A stretch of DNA of 64,000 nucleotides from NCBI GenBank assembly GCA_013397455.1, contig VYZB01000144.1, forward strand, positions 1,552,258 through 1,616,257. Reading direction: 5' to 3'. Source of the DNA: Crotophaga sulcirostris (taxonomy: Eukaryota > Chordata > Aves > Cuculiformes > Crotophagidae). The translations under genes were made by a program, and so were the position numbers. The first letter of the stretch is position 1; every line of letters starts with the position of its first letter. The notes under the pieces were generated by a model. That model saw only the letters and a program-made list of their open reading frames with translations, was not told where the DNA came from and did no database searches. This document shows, piece after piece, positions 36,601 to 51,095 of the stretch.

Positions 36601-38789
36601 TAGTCAACCAGATTAGCTAATGGCCTTTTTACCATTATATTTTATGAAGCTATAAAAATGAAGCACTACGTATCTTTATACACATCCTCAGAAGGAGATT
36701 GTAAAAAGAAGTATGAGAGAAAGCAAACATGGCTACAGAAGGATGAATTTTAGACCACAATAGTATGTAGAACAGTGGGGAATAATCAGAGAGATCAAGG
36801 ATGAACAAGTTTTATGCAGAAATGTCCACTACAGGGAGTGCTATAGAGCCTTCATTATGCAGTTACTGATTCTAAAGGTAGAATAAAAGATTCTCAAAAG
36901 AAACATGGCTATCCAACAATTATTATCTGACCATGGCAGGTATCTGACAATACTGCTTATATTCTTGTCTGGGCAAGCTTCTAAATTCCATAATCACTCT
37001 TCTAAGATGTCTTCAGCAGCACTTTAACAAATATAACAATACCAGCATTAAACTTGCATCAGGTAACAGTAGATCTATCTCATTGACAGGCACATGACTT
37101 TTAAATTTGTTTTCAGAGCTCCTTTTTCTACAAACTGTGTAATGTCCATAGTCTCACTTTTAGAGGTAAAAGACCTCCAACATCAAAAGACTACTCTCCA
37201 TTTATACACTCAAGAGTCTACATTAGCCCTCTCTGTCACATCATGTCACAGATGTTCACAATAAATAGTTTCCATTTTTGCTCCTAAATCTTTTGAAAGC
37301 CATTTCTCAGCTATACCATTTTTTATATGTCTTTTCCCAAAGATAGATGAGTTGCATCTAAAATGTGTGTTGCTTAAACAGGTCCACGTAATCTAGTGAT
37401 TTACATCGCTTAGTGAGGCTTCTTCCATTCCCTGACCAAGGTGCAAGTTCTTGGAACACATTGATGTTACATCCTATCTTCCATATTGTTTTCCTTCTTG
37501 TCATTAAATTCCTTTATCAGAATTTATTGGGTTTCTGATCAGTTTCTCTCTGAGCTCTTCTCCTGCACTATAACATATTCTGTGTAAATATGCAAAATTA
37601 AGTTTCTGTGCATTTCTTCACTGAGAAAAAGAGACTTCGTCCTTTGATTTATCTAAACTACAATAAGTTTCCTAAGGGCTGAATCAAAGAAGAAACATAG
37701 CCCATAAACAAAGAGTCTATTGACTCTACTAACTGAATCACTTTTTGCATTTGCTTATTGTTCTCGTTGTCATTTTGAGTCGAATAAAAGGACTTAAATT
37801 ATATTAAACATCTTCATTTTCTGCCTGGGTTCTTCCTGGCCAGAACCCTACCTAGGAACAGGTTATACATACCTGCAGAAAAACTTAATCTGCAAACTGA
37901 CCCTTTCTTCCTATTACACAGACAAACCATTTATATCCCACTCAGATGCACTCAGATGTTCAGGCATGCAGATATTTAGAAGGTGTTTCCTCTTTTCTTC
38001 CAGTACTGCTGCTAACTCTGGTACAGTCTTACAGAAAAGAGAGAAAATGAACTTCTGAATGTGCATACATTGGCATACACGTTCTTGTGCCAGTGTATGT
38101 GTCCCGTGACATAGCTCATGTGAAAAATTGGACCAAATGGTTGGTATAAAATATACTTCTCTGACAATTCACCTGGCACTCTGGAATTAAATTACTATAA
38201 CTATGCAGAATTTAGTTGTCTTCACATTGGGAGTAAACACTGGACACTGCATTAAAATTTCGGAGAAAAGTTAGTAGAACATTATCATAACTGCAAATAT
38301 TTAAAAGTTTGCACACAAAAACAAATGCAAACCACTTGGTGACTGTACACAAGCTGTCAGTGCATATGAATTCAAAAATGTGCATTTTGAATAATGTTTT
38401 TAAATGTGGTGCCCACAATACACAGAATGCATCCTGTTAAATCTTCGAATTATTTTTTAAGGAGTCTTAAATTACTAAAATTCATCTCTAGGAATCTCTT
38501 TTGATCTTTTCTAACACACCTGTACCTGCAGCTCTGAAGCCCCGTCTCTATATAACCTCATTCTAATTCTGACTTTTAGCCATATAATCTGTGAAGAAAC
38601 TGTTATTTTTAGGGAGGTTCTTATGTAATCCACTGAACCAAAATAATGACCAGCAAAGTAGCTTTTATTATTGCTGAGATATGAAAAGCCCCTTTGTGAG
38701 AAGTGTCCTGGCACTCACAAGCCTCTCTGAAAGAGGCTGCTGAGTACATCCCTTTTGAAACTTTCCTCTTAATTTTTTCCCCATTTCCC
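30669..38789. other. Gene-poor AT-rich stretch
   Basis: This is about 8 kb without a supported gene or transposon. It contains a 10-bp inverted repeat at 33700-33751 and a run of 17 T at 36228-36244. The 119-codon open frame at 36078-36437 is inflated by that T run and is not considered real. Confidence 0.5.
33700..33751. repeat. 10-bp perfect inverted repeat, 32-base spacer
   Basis: TTTTGGTACA at 33700-33709 and TGTACCAAAA at 33742-33751 are exact reverse complements. Pairing does not extend convincingly outward, and I see no target-site duplication, so a small transposon is not supported. Confidence 0.75.
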
Positions 38790-39120
38790 GTGAGTTAAGC
38801 CACCATATCTCAGGTCATAGCAAAGGCAGCAGCAGGCCAGAGTGAAGGCTGCTCATGCTGTTGCACATTGAAGAGAGAGTGTTGACCGCTGTGAGAATCA
38901 TAAACCTCTCAGTTTGATGATCAACTGAGCAGTAAATTAATTAATCATCATTTTATGCCTCATCAAGCACTTTGCTGAGACTCTCAACAGGGGCCAGCTC
39001 AATTAGCCAATGGGAAGCAGACTGTTTTGTTTAGCTGGGTGAGTCTTCCATAAACAGAGGAAGCTTTGACAAGCTAATAAATATGTCATCTGTCTGTGTC
39101 ACTAGCTGCAATGTGGCTCC
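38790..39120. promoter_or_regulatory. Candidate conserved enhancer-like block
   Basis: The block has balanced, non-repetitive composition and a dense set of known factor-type words. These are TAAATTAATTAATCATCA (about 38934-38951, homeodomain-type), an imperfect palindrome CAGTTTGATGATCAACTG (38910-38927), GCCAATGGG (CCAAT box, 39006-39014), TAAACA (FOX type, 39051-39056) and CTTTGA (TCF/LEF type, 39064-39069). No open frame covers it. This combination is typical of conserved non-coding elements in vertebrate gene deserts, but conservation cannot be tested from one sequence. Confidence 0.3.
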
Positions 39121-42100
39121 ACCTGTAAAGTTGTGGGATTCTGCTCAGTGTGGTGGATAGCAACTCGAAAGAATGAGAGTGTGGTATCCTACTTCCTTCT
39201 CAAACAAAGCACTTCTGATAGCTTATCAAGATCCTTAACCAGTGACTTTGGTCTTGGTTATTAGGAAGCAGATACTTATTTTTTGTTACTGAATTAGACA
39301 TTTATGTCCTTTTAAAACAGATTCCGGTGTTAGGCATAGTAAAACCAGTCAGGCGCACTTATAATTGTAAAGTGCTCCTTTTTTTTTCCATTACCTACAG
39401 AAAACAAAAAAAACCACTCTTCACAATAAATACTTGTGGTAACAAGCCTCTCAAGACAAAATCTTTTGATTAAGTGGCAATAAAGCTTCTGTCAAAATAG
39501 ACAGACTTGAAAAGTCCTTGTATCAAATCCTGCAGTTCCACTGAAGTTACCAGAGTGGTATCCATCTAACCGTAGCCAGAATTCAACTCCTGTCATGTTA
39601 GATATTTCATCATTCAGAATGGAAAACAGAAATCTACATTTAGAAGTTTTAGCCTTGAACCAAATCACTGACTGTTGCAAATTTGTGCTATTGACTTCCA
39701 TGTACCTTAACAGCCATAAGGGTCCATTATGAGTTTCTAATCTGATTTTCTGCATAACACTGTCCGTAACCTCTGGCTGAACAAGAGATAATCACTAACA
39801 TATCCAATTGTTGCTGAAAGATTTCAGGTGGTAGAAAATCTAGCACATCCTTTGATAAGGAACTTCTATAATTAATCAACAACACTGGTAAAAATGTGCA
39901 TCTTATTTCAAACCTTATTTTATCGGGTTTCAAATTCCAAACATTTCATTTTCCCAAATCTTTTTTCGGGGGAAGGGGCCCAAAATTTCTTGTAACACAG
40001 ATCTCAACAAAAACAGTTTCTCCCAACTTTTTCCACACTCTTTATCTCTTGAGAAATAAAACAATGTTCTTGGAAGACTGAATGACATTTTTATTCACAC
40101 TGCAACCCATAGTTGTAACACTGATGTATTGCCAGATCTTGAAGGAATCAACTTCTGTCTCCTTGTTCCTGGCCATACATGCTCAAGCTCTAAAGAGATA
40201 CTTGTTACTTTTCCACAATTGTGTAAGCTTTATGCCACCCTCTGGTTTTGGATTGCTGAGGCTGACCACGGTGATAAGATGCTAACTCTTTGGTACAATG
40301 GTGCTGAAGGGCAGAAAGGTTGAAAGAATGACGTGTTGAGAGATGTGTCTACAGAGCTCTTGTATGACTAAAGTGCCAGGACACAGCATAGCTCTTAGTC
40401 CAATATAGGAAGTTCTTTAGTTTCCCAAAACCAATATGGAAACACACCAGCAACATTTAGTAGTAGTGAATCCAAGGTCTCCTCAAGTGTCCATAGAGGC
40501 TAGAAGGACAATTCATTGCACCTGCCACTCCAATCAGTAGGAATGGTAAAATTTCAACTGGAAAAAACAGCCCAAATGTTGGCAATCAATTTGTAAATCA
40601 CAGCTAGCCTTACAACGTCCTCCTAGAGTTAGATCGTCATGCAAAGCAGTGCAGGAGATACTTACGTGTGACTCAATTTCATCACTAAGGGGATTCTGAG
40701 ATTCTGTCTGTCCTGTGCTCCCACCTTAGAACGTCTGTTTTTTTCTGGCATGTAGTTTGCCAAAATGTATAGATTGATTCCTTTATAAACACCTTATATG
40801 TACAGCTCCATCAGCCTTTGTACCATGTATGCATTTTATTAGCAAAGGTTTTCTGTAGTCCTTCAAAGTCATTGTAAAGGAAAGAGTGTAACAGAAATCT
40901 TTGTGTTCCCTTGTAAATGACTGCACACAGAGATGACTCCTTTTAGCTGTTCTATTTTAAACTCAGTCAGTTTGGATTTAATCCATTTACTTTTCTGCAA
41001 TGATTTCACACAGGACTAACTTTTGGCTATGTGAAGAGATGTGTTAGAGCCTTCCAACTGTAAGAAAAAAAAATAAAAGAAGAACCAAAATTATGAGCCA
41101 AAATAAGCTCTTCACCCCAGTATAGGTCACTACATTGACATTCTGAATGATGTCCTTTTCCAGAGAAAAGAAAAAGAAAAAAACAATGGAAACTGGGGAA
41201 TAGTGGAAAACAGGAAAATAAAAAGCTGCGATTTATGCAGCTTCAGGGATGGTGAGGGTCTTCTAGAATAGAAGAAGGAGTAACGGGATCAATGGGATTG
41301 TCTGAGAAGCAGTGAGATGGGAAAGTGGCACACAGTGACTTTCTGCAGAAGACCTGGCAGTATAACGCATCTGACCTAGAAGAGCAAGAACAGATAAAGA
41401 TGATGAATCCAACATACGTCCGTACAGATACACCTACAGAGACCTCTCTGTAAGCAAATTTCTCATTCCACTGAAAAGTAATATCAATTTCATTTGTCCA
41501 GCCTACTTCCCACAAAACCAGTCTGATAAACATTGACCTCATGAGGTGGTTTCATGCTTAGTTTTCAAAAAAAAAAATATCATGGAATCCATGGGTGGAA
41601 ATTAATCATTTTTTTACCATATATGTGCATGAGAAGGAATATTTGTATTCCTTCATACTTCTTGTTATAGTCCTGTAAGCAAATGAAAGTGTACACTCAC
41701 TTTCAAAATTTTGCTTCCGTTGCCTAGGTAAAGGGGTATCAGTCTGTTACTGTGTTTCTTACAAAATATTTTACAATATGCAATTATTTCAAGGGAAAGA
41801 AAGATACCAAATGATGCAGCAACAAATTTCAGAAATCCAAAATAACTAGTTTGGTTTGTGGATATTCATGAAACCATTTTTTTTTTCTGACCATTCAGGT
41901 GAATGGCTGATGCTTCCTCCACATTCATAAACTTTGCGTTGCAAGGGTTGGTGTGAACACTGATTTCTGCTTTAGGTCATGTGGGTTCAAAGCTCTAGAG
42001 TTTCGCTTTGAATTTGATGATTACTTACTGAGAACCATTTGTCTTCACTCACATAAATCAACCTACATTCAGCAAGAATAGGCTTTGGTTTCCTCAATGC

Positions 42101-45100
42101 TTCAAAAAAGAGGGAAGTGACTTTCCAGCACATTTTTAATGGTTATAGATTTCGTAGTGAAAACTCTGCAGAGTGGTACTCCAAACAATTCTTTGGAAAA
42201 TACATATGTTTCTAGTCCATGTATCTCTCACACTTGAGTTTCAATGTCTTTCAAAAACAACAGAGACTTTTTTCAGACCTGTGATTTAAAGAGAAATCCA
42301 ACCTGAAATGGGCTTCTAGTGCACTGACATGGGCCCTGATCCAATTCTCATTAGAGTCTGATCAGAGGCTTTCAACAGTCTCAGGGAACACTGGACTGTG
42401 GGGCAATAGTAGCAACATGTTATTAGAAAACCAGGTAGAGACAAATAACATAAAGGAAAAACTTTCCCATTTTACCTTCAGTTTCCTCTTCTAGAAATCT
42501 CTATATGCCATTAGTCTTAAACCAGGAGCAAATGTGGATGACTTTAGCTGATTTTTCCACTTCGCTTTTATGGATAAATTTTGGTGATAATTTTTCTTTG
42601 TTCTCAATGTGAAATTTGCTCTGCCTTGTTCTATTTTACAATAACCATTCTTAAAGATACTTTGAAGTGAACAACTCAGAATAATCATAAATCTCACTGT
42701 CATACAGACATATGTGAACTTTCTTTTGAAAGCTTCATTGTTACTCATCTATTCTGTCTGGAATTACCCCAACCTCATACTTTTCATCCTTTATCCCTTT
42801 TATGAAGGGCAGAAACTTTAAATATTTGACAAACTCTATTCTCAACTCAATTACAATTTGACTAATTACATCATATGAATTTTACCCGTTGTGTTTTTGC
42901 TCAAGATTAATACTGGAATGTCTCAGATGAGTTTATAGGCAGCCCCTTTATGCATCCAAAGTGTAACACTGAAATGAAGAAATATATAGTACAAAGAAAC
43001 TTCACTTATGAGCACTGGGAAATGACTATGCTGCTGATTAAACAACAAGATCTAATCTGGTTTCAGGCCTACAGCTGAAAATCATCTTTTGTAGAAGTGT
43101 GCCTGCCAAGGTTATTGTAAAATTATCCCAGGCACCAAAGTGATGAATGGTCCCAGCATTTGCTGTGATATGGATGCCATCCCTGTGGGGCTTCACCAAG
43201 CAGGATTTTTCATGTGGACAGACTCACATGGAGGACAGATGGGAAAGAAAACAAAATTAGTTGATCAGTGCTAGAGCAAAAATCCATCTTTCCTTTGCTA
43301 CCCAGATTGTGCACTTGCTTTTTTTTCAGACATGGAAATATGTTCTAAGATTATACAACTCTTCCATTATTTCCTTTGTGAAGTGATCTGAATTTTTTGT
43401 GCTGACCTTGGGTTTAGGGCTGATTTACATTCTTGAACTTTCATGTCAGCCTAATTTTAGACACGCTAAGCAGCAAGCCTAATGTCTAAGTTAGTACAGA
43501 AATACTGTGTCTCCAGTTGCATTAATAACAGTTTTAGTCCAATTTTGAAGGCAGGCTGTTCTTAACACTAAAAAAGCTTCAAATAGAAACAATCACTCAA
43601 GCTTAGCTTTGTCAAAGCCCAACTAATGAACCAGCCAAGGGATAACAGTTTCATTTACCAGACAGGCAAGTTTTCTAAGTCCAAGTCCTTGGGATCGTAC
43701 AAGCAATTCACTGATGAAGACACTATAACCGGTGCCTTGCAGAATTGGGGTCAATCATGGTTTGGGCAGCACATCTGAGAAAAAACAACTCTTAGACATT
43801 TTAAAAGCTCAGTGGCAAAAAGAAGTCTCTGATATTTACATCATTATGTGCTTGTGACAGAGAAGGAGAGAAGGAGTTAAACTATCTCTCTGTTGCATCA
43901 GTAAGTGGTGCAGTTAGATTCTGAGATAACAGAAAAGTTGCAAATATCATAGCATATTTGCCTAAAAAACAGATTAGACTGCTTTAAATTATCCACATCA
44001 TTTTAAAAGTACTGTTAATTACGCATAATCACATTTTGGACGTAAGAAATACTATACCAGCAACTGTTCCAGAAGGGAGAGAAATGCGACAAATACTTGG
44101 TGTATTTTTCCATCTACATTTATCTCTTAATCAGATTTCCCAGGATGAGAAGTTAAACTTAGAAAGCCAGCAGAGGTGTTAGCATTATTTAACTGCATTA
44201 TAACTAACACCTTAAGAACTCATTTGTCAGAATGAATTGCAGTCCAGAGTGTTCTGAGTTTTCAAACTAAATTTGTTCTTAAGATAAAAGGCTCTTTTCA
44301 AAGAATCACAGTTCTTGTTCTAACCATTCCCTCACTCTCTCCTCCAAGGCATTTCTTATAACCCTGATAAAATCACAGACCAGGTGCTCCAAGACTTTCA
44401 AAATAATAAATTCCAATCTGTCACTAAAAAATAAAAGGTTAAACAAGTTTATAGAGGGAGTTCTGTTCCAGGTGTTGTTTTGCAAGTGTATGCCTAATTT
44501 ATTGTTTTTCAGTAATACTTACAAGTGATAAAGATCATGTAAATACTCTGTATTAGAAATAAGTTTTCATTTTGTCATGCAGATAATACTAATGACTAAA
44601 TAGACTTTAATTAGGTGATATCCACCTACTAACGTTAGGGCTTCTTAAGAGTTATGCCATAATCATATTTTCTCTAAAATAAAATGTTCATGCTGTAGAA
44701 ATAAAAACAAAATGAAACTCAGACATTGGTTATATACCAGTTTTTATAAGAACCAGAAGCATGAAAACTTTTCACAAATCACCTACTTTGGAATGGACCT
44801 TGCATAGGTTCAGTGGGTACGTCTACCAAGTGGAACGAGGCAATGGAAACTGCTAACATCTTCCATATGTGACAGCCTTTAAATTATAATACCATATTGG
44901 ATACAGTGAATGGACTGTTCTAAAGCAGTAATATGTCAGACGGGTAGTTGGATTTTCCTGTAGTTCCTTTTTCACTGCTTTCAGTCAAACATATACCGTT
45001 CTAATTCTGCTATCTTGTCCATTATATACTAAATTGCATAGCTAAAAAAATAGCACAGGTTTTGCCCAAGAGATCTGAAATATGTGCTTTAGTCCGCCAT

Positions 45101-46611
45101 AAATCAAAGGAAAGGCTATGTTTCGAAGCTATTTTGAAGTCAGGAGGCAAATCCAGACCTGAGTTAAACAAAATTCACAGGTATATTCTTGAGTCCTGTT
45201 CAATTCAGTGGTTTTTCCCCATCTGAAGAATGGGTTGCTCCACCTATGTCAAATTTCGTGGTTTCTAAATTAACTATGGCTGCATTTGAGTTAGCATTAT
45301 GCTAAAAGCATAAAGTAAAGGCTTATGCATAGGCTTCCACATGTCTGTATATATATGTCATGCTCTCCATAAATACAGAGAGGCTGTCTCACTCCACAAG
45401 GAACAAAATTTCTCTCCTTTTACTTCCCTCTATGCTACTGTAAAAACTCTCTTTTTTTCCCCAGTTTTCAAGTTTTTTTTTAATTTTCCCTTCTTTTTAG
45501 CGCCTTTCTTCCCTGATCCCATACAAATACAGTGTGAGAAGTTAACTGCCCTGAAACTATCCTATTGAATCAATTTTCAGATGTCATAAATAGAGCTCAC
45601 TCTAAGCTTAGCTTGTACAGATTGCACAGGTGAACTTACAGATTCTTTAGATACAATTAATATATCAACTCAGGGCACTTTCCTGTGTAAAACTTGGAAA
45701 GAGCAAAACTGCAGACTGAACAGAACTGAAAACTGAGTTTCCTCATACGTGGTTAAAGACTGTTCTTTAAAATGAAAAGTCATTCTTCTTCACAAAATTT
45801 TTGGTTACATTTTGAAATTCTAGGGAAGATTTATCCGGCTTCCTTCAAGGAGCAAAAAAGAAGATTAATTACTATAGCTATACTACATAGCATATTGGTG
45901 TCTCTCAGTGTGGAAGTAAGCTTCTACTGCTAACGCAGAAGTAAGCTGAAATTTCCCCTGCTTACTCATAAGATTACAACGCAGTATTGTGGCTGATTCT
46001 ATGTATTTAACTCTATTGGGTTTTAATATGTAGCCATTACCCTCAAATGTGGAGTCTTTTAGCAAAGCAAGTAAATTACTCTAACACTTAATTTTTTAGG
46101 AACAGTAAAAGAATCATTCTCTGAGTAATTTGTGCTAGTTCTTATTAAACAGTAAGCCACTGAGTTATTTAGTATGAATTGAACTGAGATAAATGAACTG
46201 GTAATTTCTTGAAACTAAAAACAATTATTCAATTTAATATGTAAAAATAACACACAGAAAAGTTACTACTAATTAATATTGTTAGTTCTTACTTAGATGC
46301 CATAAATATCTGTGCTCCATTATGTACTCCTCTAGAGTGTGTAAGATGCTTTGCATTACTTGCAAAATGGACATTTCTTTTACCCCTTCAAGGTAGATGA
46401 GTTTTGAGTAATCCGTATTTGTACTGCATTTCTTTCTTTTACTCAAGTATTTAAAACTTCTTTTTAAGATGAGAAATATTTGGACACACCAAAGTTATTT
46501 TGTCATTGTACATTATTCCATATAGATAATTAGAAGGATAATTAATAGTTTCACAAAACCTTTATTTTACAGCTAGATAGAACTGGAAGGAAGTGGTGGT
46601 ACTGAGCTTCA
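39121..46611. other. Gene-poor stretch
   Basis: No supported genes or transposons. The longest open frame, 99 codons on the minus strand at 41542-41243, has no recognised domain. The block near 43.0-43.25 kb is relatively complex in sequence and may be a conserved element, but I have no direct evidence. Confidence 0.5.
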
Positions 46612-46624
46612 GCACCAGAGAGCA
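46612..46624 (+). promoter_or_regulatory. Candidate CTCF-binding site
   Basis: GCACCAGAGAGCA fits the CTCF core CCASYAGRKGGCR with two mismatches, and the wider CAGCACCAGAGAGCAGCACC context is like sites I know from vertebrate genomes. It faces away from the minus-strand candidate at 27.68 kb. Occupancy is untested. Confidence 0.3.
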
Positions 46625-49600
46625 GCACCATCTAAGAATTGTGATTCAAAGTTCCTCCCTTGAACCCCAATTCTGTTCTGGGTGAAACTGACAAGCCTTC
46701 ACTTTTTTGAGGATATAGAATATGTAATTCTCCTTTTGGATAACTTTCCCAACTGATACATGTAAAGAAAGATGCATAACAGTGCTCGGAGGGGATTACC
46801 TGTTTGATACATACCCCATATCCACTTGTGGAATAGCACCAGTGAGTAACCCAAGTTTTCACACCACAGCATATGATTAGTCTAGATCTCACATGACAGA
46901 GGAAAGGACTGTCAACCATAAGGTCAGCTTTGTACCCTGAACAGATTGGGTCAGCAATAAGGTATTTAAACCTTTTATTTTAATTTATTTTGGATTTATA
47001 AATAACGATAACGTCAAAGCCAGTAGTAGACATTACTGTTCTCCTTGGGAACAGTTCAGCAATGCCCTCTGGCAGTTTTTGCGCTGAGCATGGGAGCGCA
47101 AAAGAAAGTCTAAAAAGCATGCAATTACCCCCAGGAAATAATTACAATGCAAAAAGCACTGGATGGTACAAGTGACATTCCAGTAAGTGAGGTGAACTTG
47201 TATCATCACCCTGCTTTGCCTCAGGGATATTCCTGCCAAAGGAATATCATCCAGTTCCAAGAACAGCCAAGGACGGAGGTGGGGCTGCACATCAACCTTT
47301 CCAGGTCTGAGCCTCAGGGAGCCAGAAGCTGTGGGCAAAGGAAACTCCTGCTAAGCCAAGCACTGGCATTGCAACTCCCAAAAGCCAAGGCAACAAAGCT
47401 TGCTGGAAGTGATTTTTAACCACCAGGTTGGAAACCAAACCACACCCAGAGCAGCCTTGCTTGTATATGAGACTTTCTTATTCCAAACAATGATTAAAAC
47501 AAATATGGGAAACAAAGTAGTTTTTATGCCTAGTTCTGTTCACACTCACTCTCATGGGAGCAGGATGAAACTCTTCTTAGAATATGTTAAACTTCAAAGT
47601 TTTACCAGATGCTGGATTTCTTTCCTAACGTTATTTCAGCCTCTCTTTGTCTGATTGAAGGAGTCTCTCTTTGTCTGCAATAGGTAGAAACCATGTCCAA
47701 ACCACACTGCAGAAACAATGGCTGGAAGAGCAAACAATTAAGGTGAATGTGGCCAGCTTTTACCCAGCAACTTTTCCCACTCAGTACAACCTTTTAAACC
47801 GACTCAGCTAGCCTCACATATATACACACAAAACCTGTATTTACCTAGGCAGATTTTCTTACCCAATTACTTTTTCCAGAGTGTTGTGGTTTAAGGCTAA
47901 ACCGTGACACAGAGGCAAACAGAACAGCAGCGTCTGGAACATGGGACTATTGTTCTTTTTAACTTACTTCCAAAATGCCTTCAAATATCAAGTACTGACC
48001 ATTTCAGAATTGGAATCAGCTCTTCCACATTTTCTAGATGCCTTCTGGGAATATACAAAATAATGCTGATAAGACAAGACACTAATGCCCTTATACATCT
48101 ATTCTCTATCTCTGGATTGCCACTATCATAAAAATGAAATTTGACTTGAAAGTCTGTGGTGTCTGAATACACTTTCAGCACACTCAGTTGATCCGTACTA
48201 TGTAGCTCTGTACTACAGTGCTGGATTCTAGATGCCTGGTCAAACGAAACCCCTATGCTGAGACTTCCAAGGTACGCTATCAATAATGCTCAGAGATGGG
48301 TCTGCCAAAACCATAGGATTATCTGCTCTCCAAATAAAACAAGAAAATATACAGAAATGCTTAAGTTGAAGTTGCCTTAAGCACTTTTACCTCACATAAC
48401 CAACTCTTTTGGGAAGGTGCCTTTGACCTTGGCAGCATATTCAAACATGGCTGAACAGTTCTTGAGCAATTTTTCCAATGAATTAAACACAAACAGGCAT
48501 GTGTCATTGGGCACACATGCAGCCTTTTCTGTTTCCTTTTTCCACTTAAAAATTAATAATTTCTCAAAACTGCCACGAGAAAGAAGTCACAGCAAGCAGT
48601 ATGTCCTAGTGTATTACTAGCTCATGTTTGGTATTTGAAATTAGTTAGCCAGATGCTAACTCTTCACAGAGTTGAATTCTGACCAGAGACCAGTTAGTTG
48701 AATGCATTTATCTCTTCTGACATTCATCTTAGTCACAGAACTATCATAAACTGGACATGTGAACTTATTGTGCATGATTGCGTTACCAAAGAGGGAAAAC
48801 GTGAGTTTGGAAGCACTGATACTGTGTATTAAACTCAGTCATCAACTTTTAATAAATGTAAAATCTACACCAGTGAAAGCAGAGAATAATGATAGGTGTA
48901 TTACATGCTGTGTGTAAAGTCTACCTGTTCACTGCTTTTAAAATACTTTAGGAAAGTGTACAAAAACCACTTGAATGCTACAATTGAAATCCCACAGAAA
49001 TCTTCAGCTCTTATTTTATTGCACTGTCATTCTATAGATCTGTTATTTTTCCTGCTTATTGATTGTCAGACATCATTACTCCAGTGCTATCAGTGCTTTG
49101 ACCTGGGCAGGGAATCAGTGTTACACTGATGATGCTGCACTGATGAGTACCTGCTACTTGGCTTCTTTTCCCCATTTCCTCTCCTGTCCCATCAAGTGCC
49201 ATTATTCATTTGTTTCTGTTCTGTCCCTTGATTATTCTACTCTGCACCCACACCTTAACTTGCAAGATGGCCTTCCTTCATTCATGAACTTTGTAACTCT
49301 ACTACCTTTCTTTCCTCCTCTCACACAGAAAATTCTGAAAACTTGGGAGGAGATAAAGGGAAAATGAAATGTCTTGTGTTATAAGACAGCACCTCAACTT
49401 GAGAAATGATGACTCATCTGTAGCTTTCAGCACACATCTTTGGTGCAATACTCTGACTGAAACCAAAATAAACATCTGTTACCATGAGAATTTCTACCTT
49501 GTTCCTTCACACTTTCCCACATTGATAACATGTCCCAAGAGATTTGTTGCTTTAACATCATATATTATGGAAACAGCTTTGGGCTACTGTGAAGCACTGA

Positions 49601-51095
49601 TCCCAACTCAATCAAAATGTAACACAAGCCTTAGCTCTATATATTTTGATCTGCAGATGTCAGGACAAGATACAGAGTTCACTACCATTATCACACTTAA
49701 CAAAGAGAAAGACCAAGATAGAGAAATTGATTAACAAAACAAACTGGTAGCATAGCCACATAGTCAACTAACACATACTGCCACACAAACAAAGTGAGAA
49801 AGCCATCTGCTGCCTGAGTAGATGTCCAGCCCCTTCATGGCTACAGCTTCTACTGGAACTTCAATTTACAAAGAAGGGGGGGGTTGAATTAATAATGGGC
49901 ATTTAATTATGTTTTCTTACTTTCTTCTAACATTTATAATTGAAATGCCTATATAGAACTCTTTTCTTACACTTCGGAAAACATCCAACAAAACTTAGGA
50001 GTAATTATAAATCAGTATTACTCTTAATGATTAGTAGACACATAGAGAATTTTATGAAACTGTTAAAAGAGAATTATGTCATTTTTCTCAGTGGCATGCT
50101 AAGTCAACAACTATGATTCCAAAGTTTTTCAAACATACATTTGCAATGTATATTTGAATTCATATATAATGGGGCAGTAAGTTAGTAAACTGCACTATTC
50201 CAAACTCTGCTGTTCATTAGCACAAGTAAGTACAGGCAATTAACTGTCTTGGAAATTTTATTTAGAATTAAGAGAGGAGGGAAACATGAGAGCAGTTGAA
50301 AGCCAGATTTCTCAGGGAAAAAAGCGAAGCTATTTAATGTTCATTTCAATTTGGTTTGATGTTTATTTGTTTTTTCCGTTTGCAGTAAGAGCCTTGTTAT
50401 GATCACGTGAAAAGTTATTAGAGAGAAGAAGAAAGCTTTGTAGGGTTTATTTGTTCCAACAAAAGCTAAGGGAATTATATAAAAACAAACTGAACATAAA
50501 ATATGCAAAGATAGTACATGTTGCAAATTAATAGCTTATTTTTAAAAAGGAAATTTAATAAAGCAATGCTGCTAGCTATTTGAGAACTGGAAAAATGATA
50601 CTTAAACATGCTGGGAATGTTGGCAAAGTTTCCTACCTGAGGTGGAATGTGAATAACTTATTATTATATTTATTTTATTTGCTATCAGAATGAACTAGAT
50701 GACAATATTATTCAAACACGTAACAAGAAACACCACTGTCGTGCCAAAATATCACACAGCATAAATAATATAAATTTTCGCTACAGAATTTTAAAAGCAA
50801 GTTATTCTCTCATGTTCACTGTGTCTGTAGTTCCGTCACACAAACCTAAACTATTACAATTCACTGTCAGTGAACACTGAAATAATTTTTAATTCCATAA
50901 CAAATTTTTGCTGTTGTGATATACTGAAGGGATGTGATACTGCAAAGAAAACAGTTCCTCTCCACAATATGTAACTGTGAGTAAAAAGAATGGAAAACCA
51001 ATCTATTGTCACGATCTCAATGTAAGTATTATTAATGAAAGCACAAATGTTTGATTTTTAAGTGTCTGCACTGAAAAGATGTATTTGATGTGACA
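46625..51095. other. Gene-poor stretch
   Basis: I see no gene. Open frames of 102 codons (49059-49367) and 121 codons (49369-49734) lie next to each other but in different frames and have no recognisable motif. 49877-49884 is a short G run. Confidence 0.5.

Noticed and set aside
49059..49734. Two adjacent open frames of 102 and 121 codons, considered as a broken gene
   Set aside because: The frames differ, no motif is shared with any family I know, and no splice or frameshift model gives a meaningful product.
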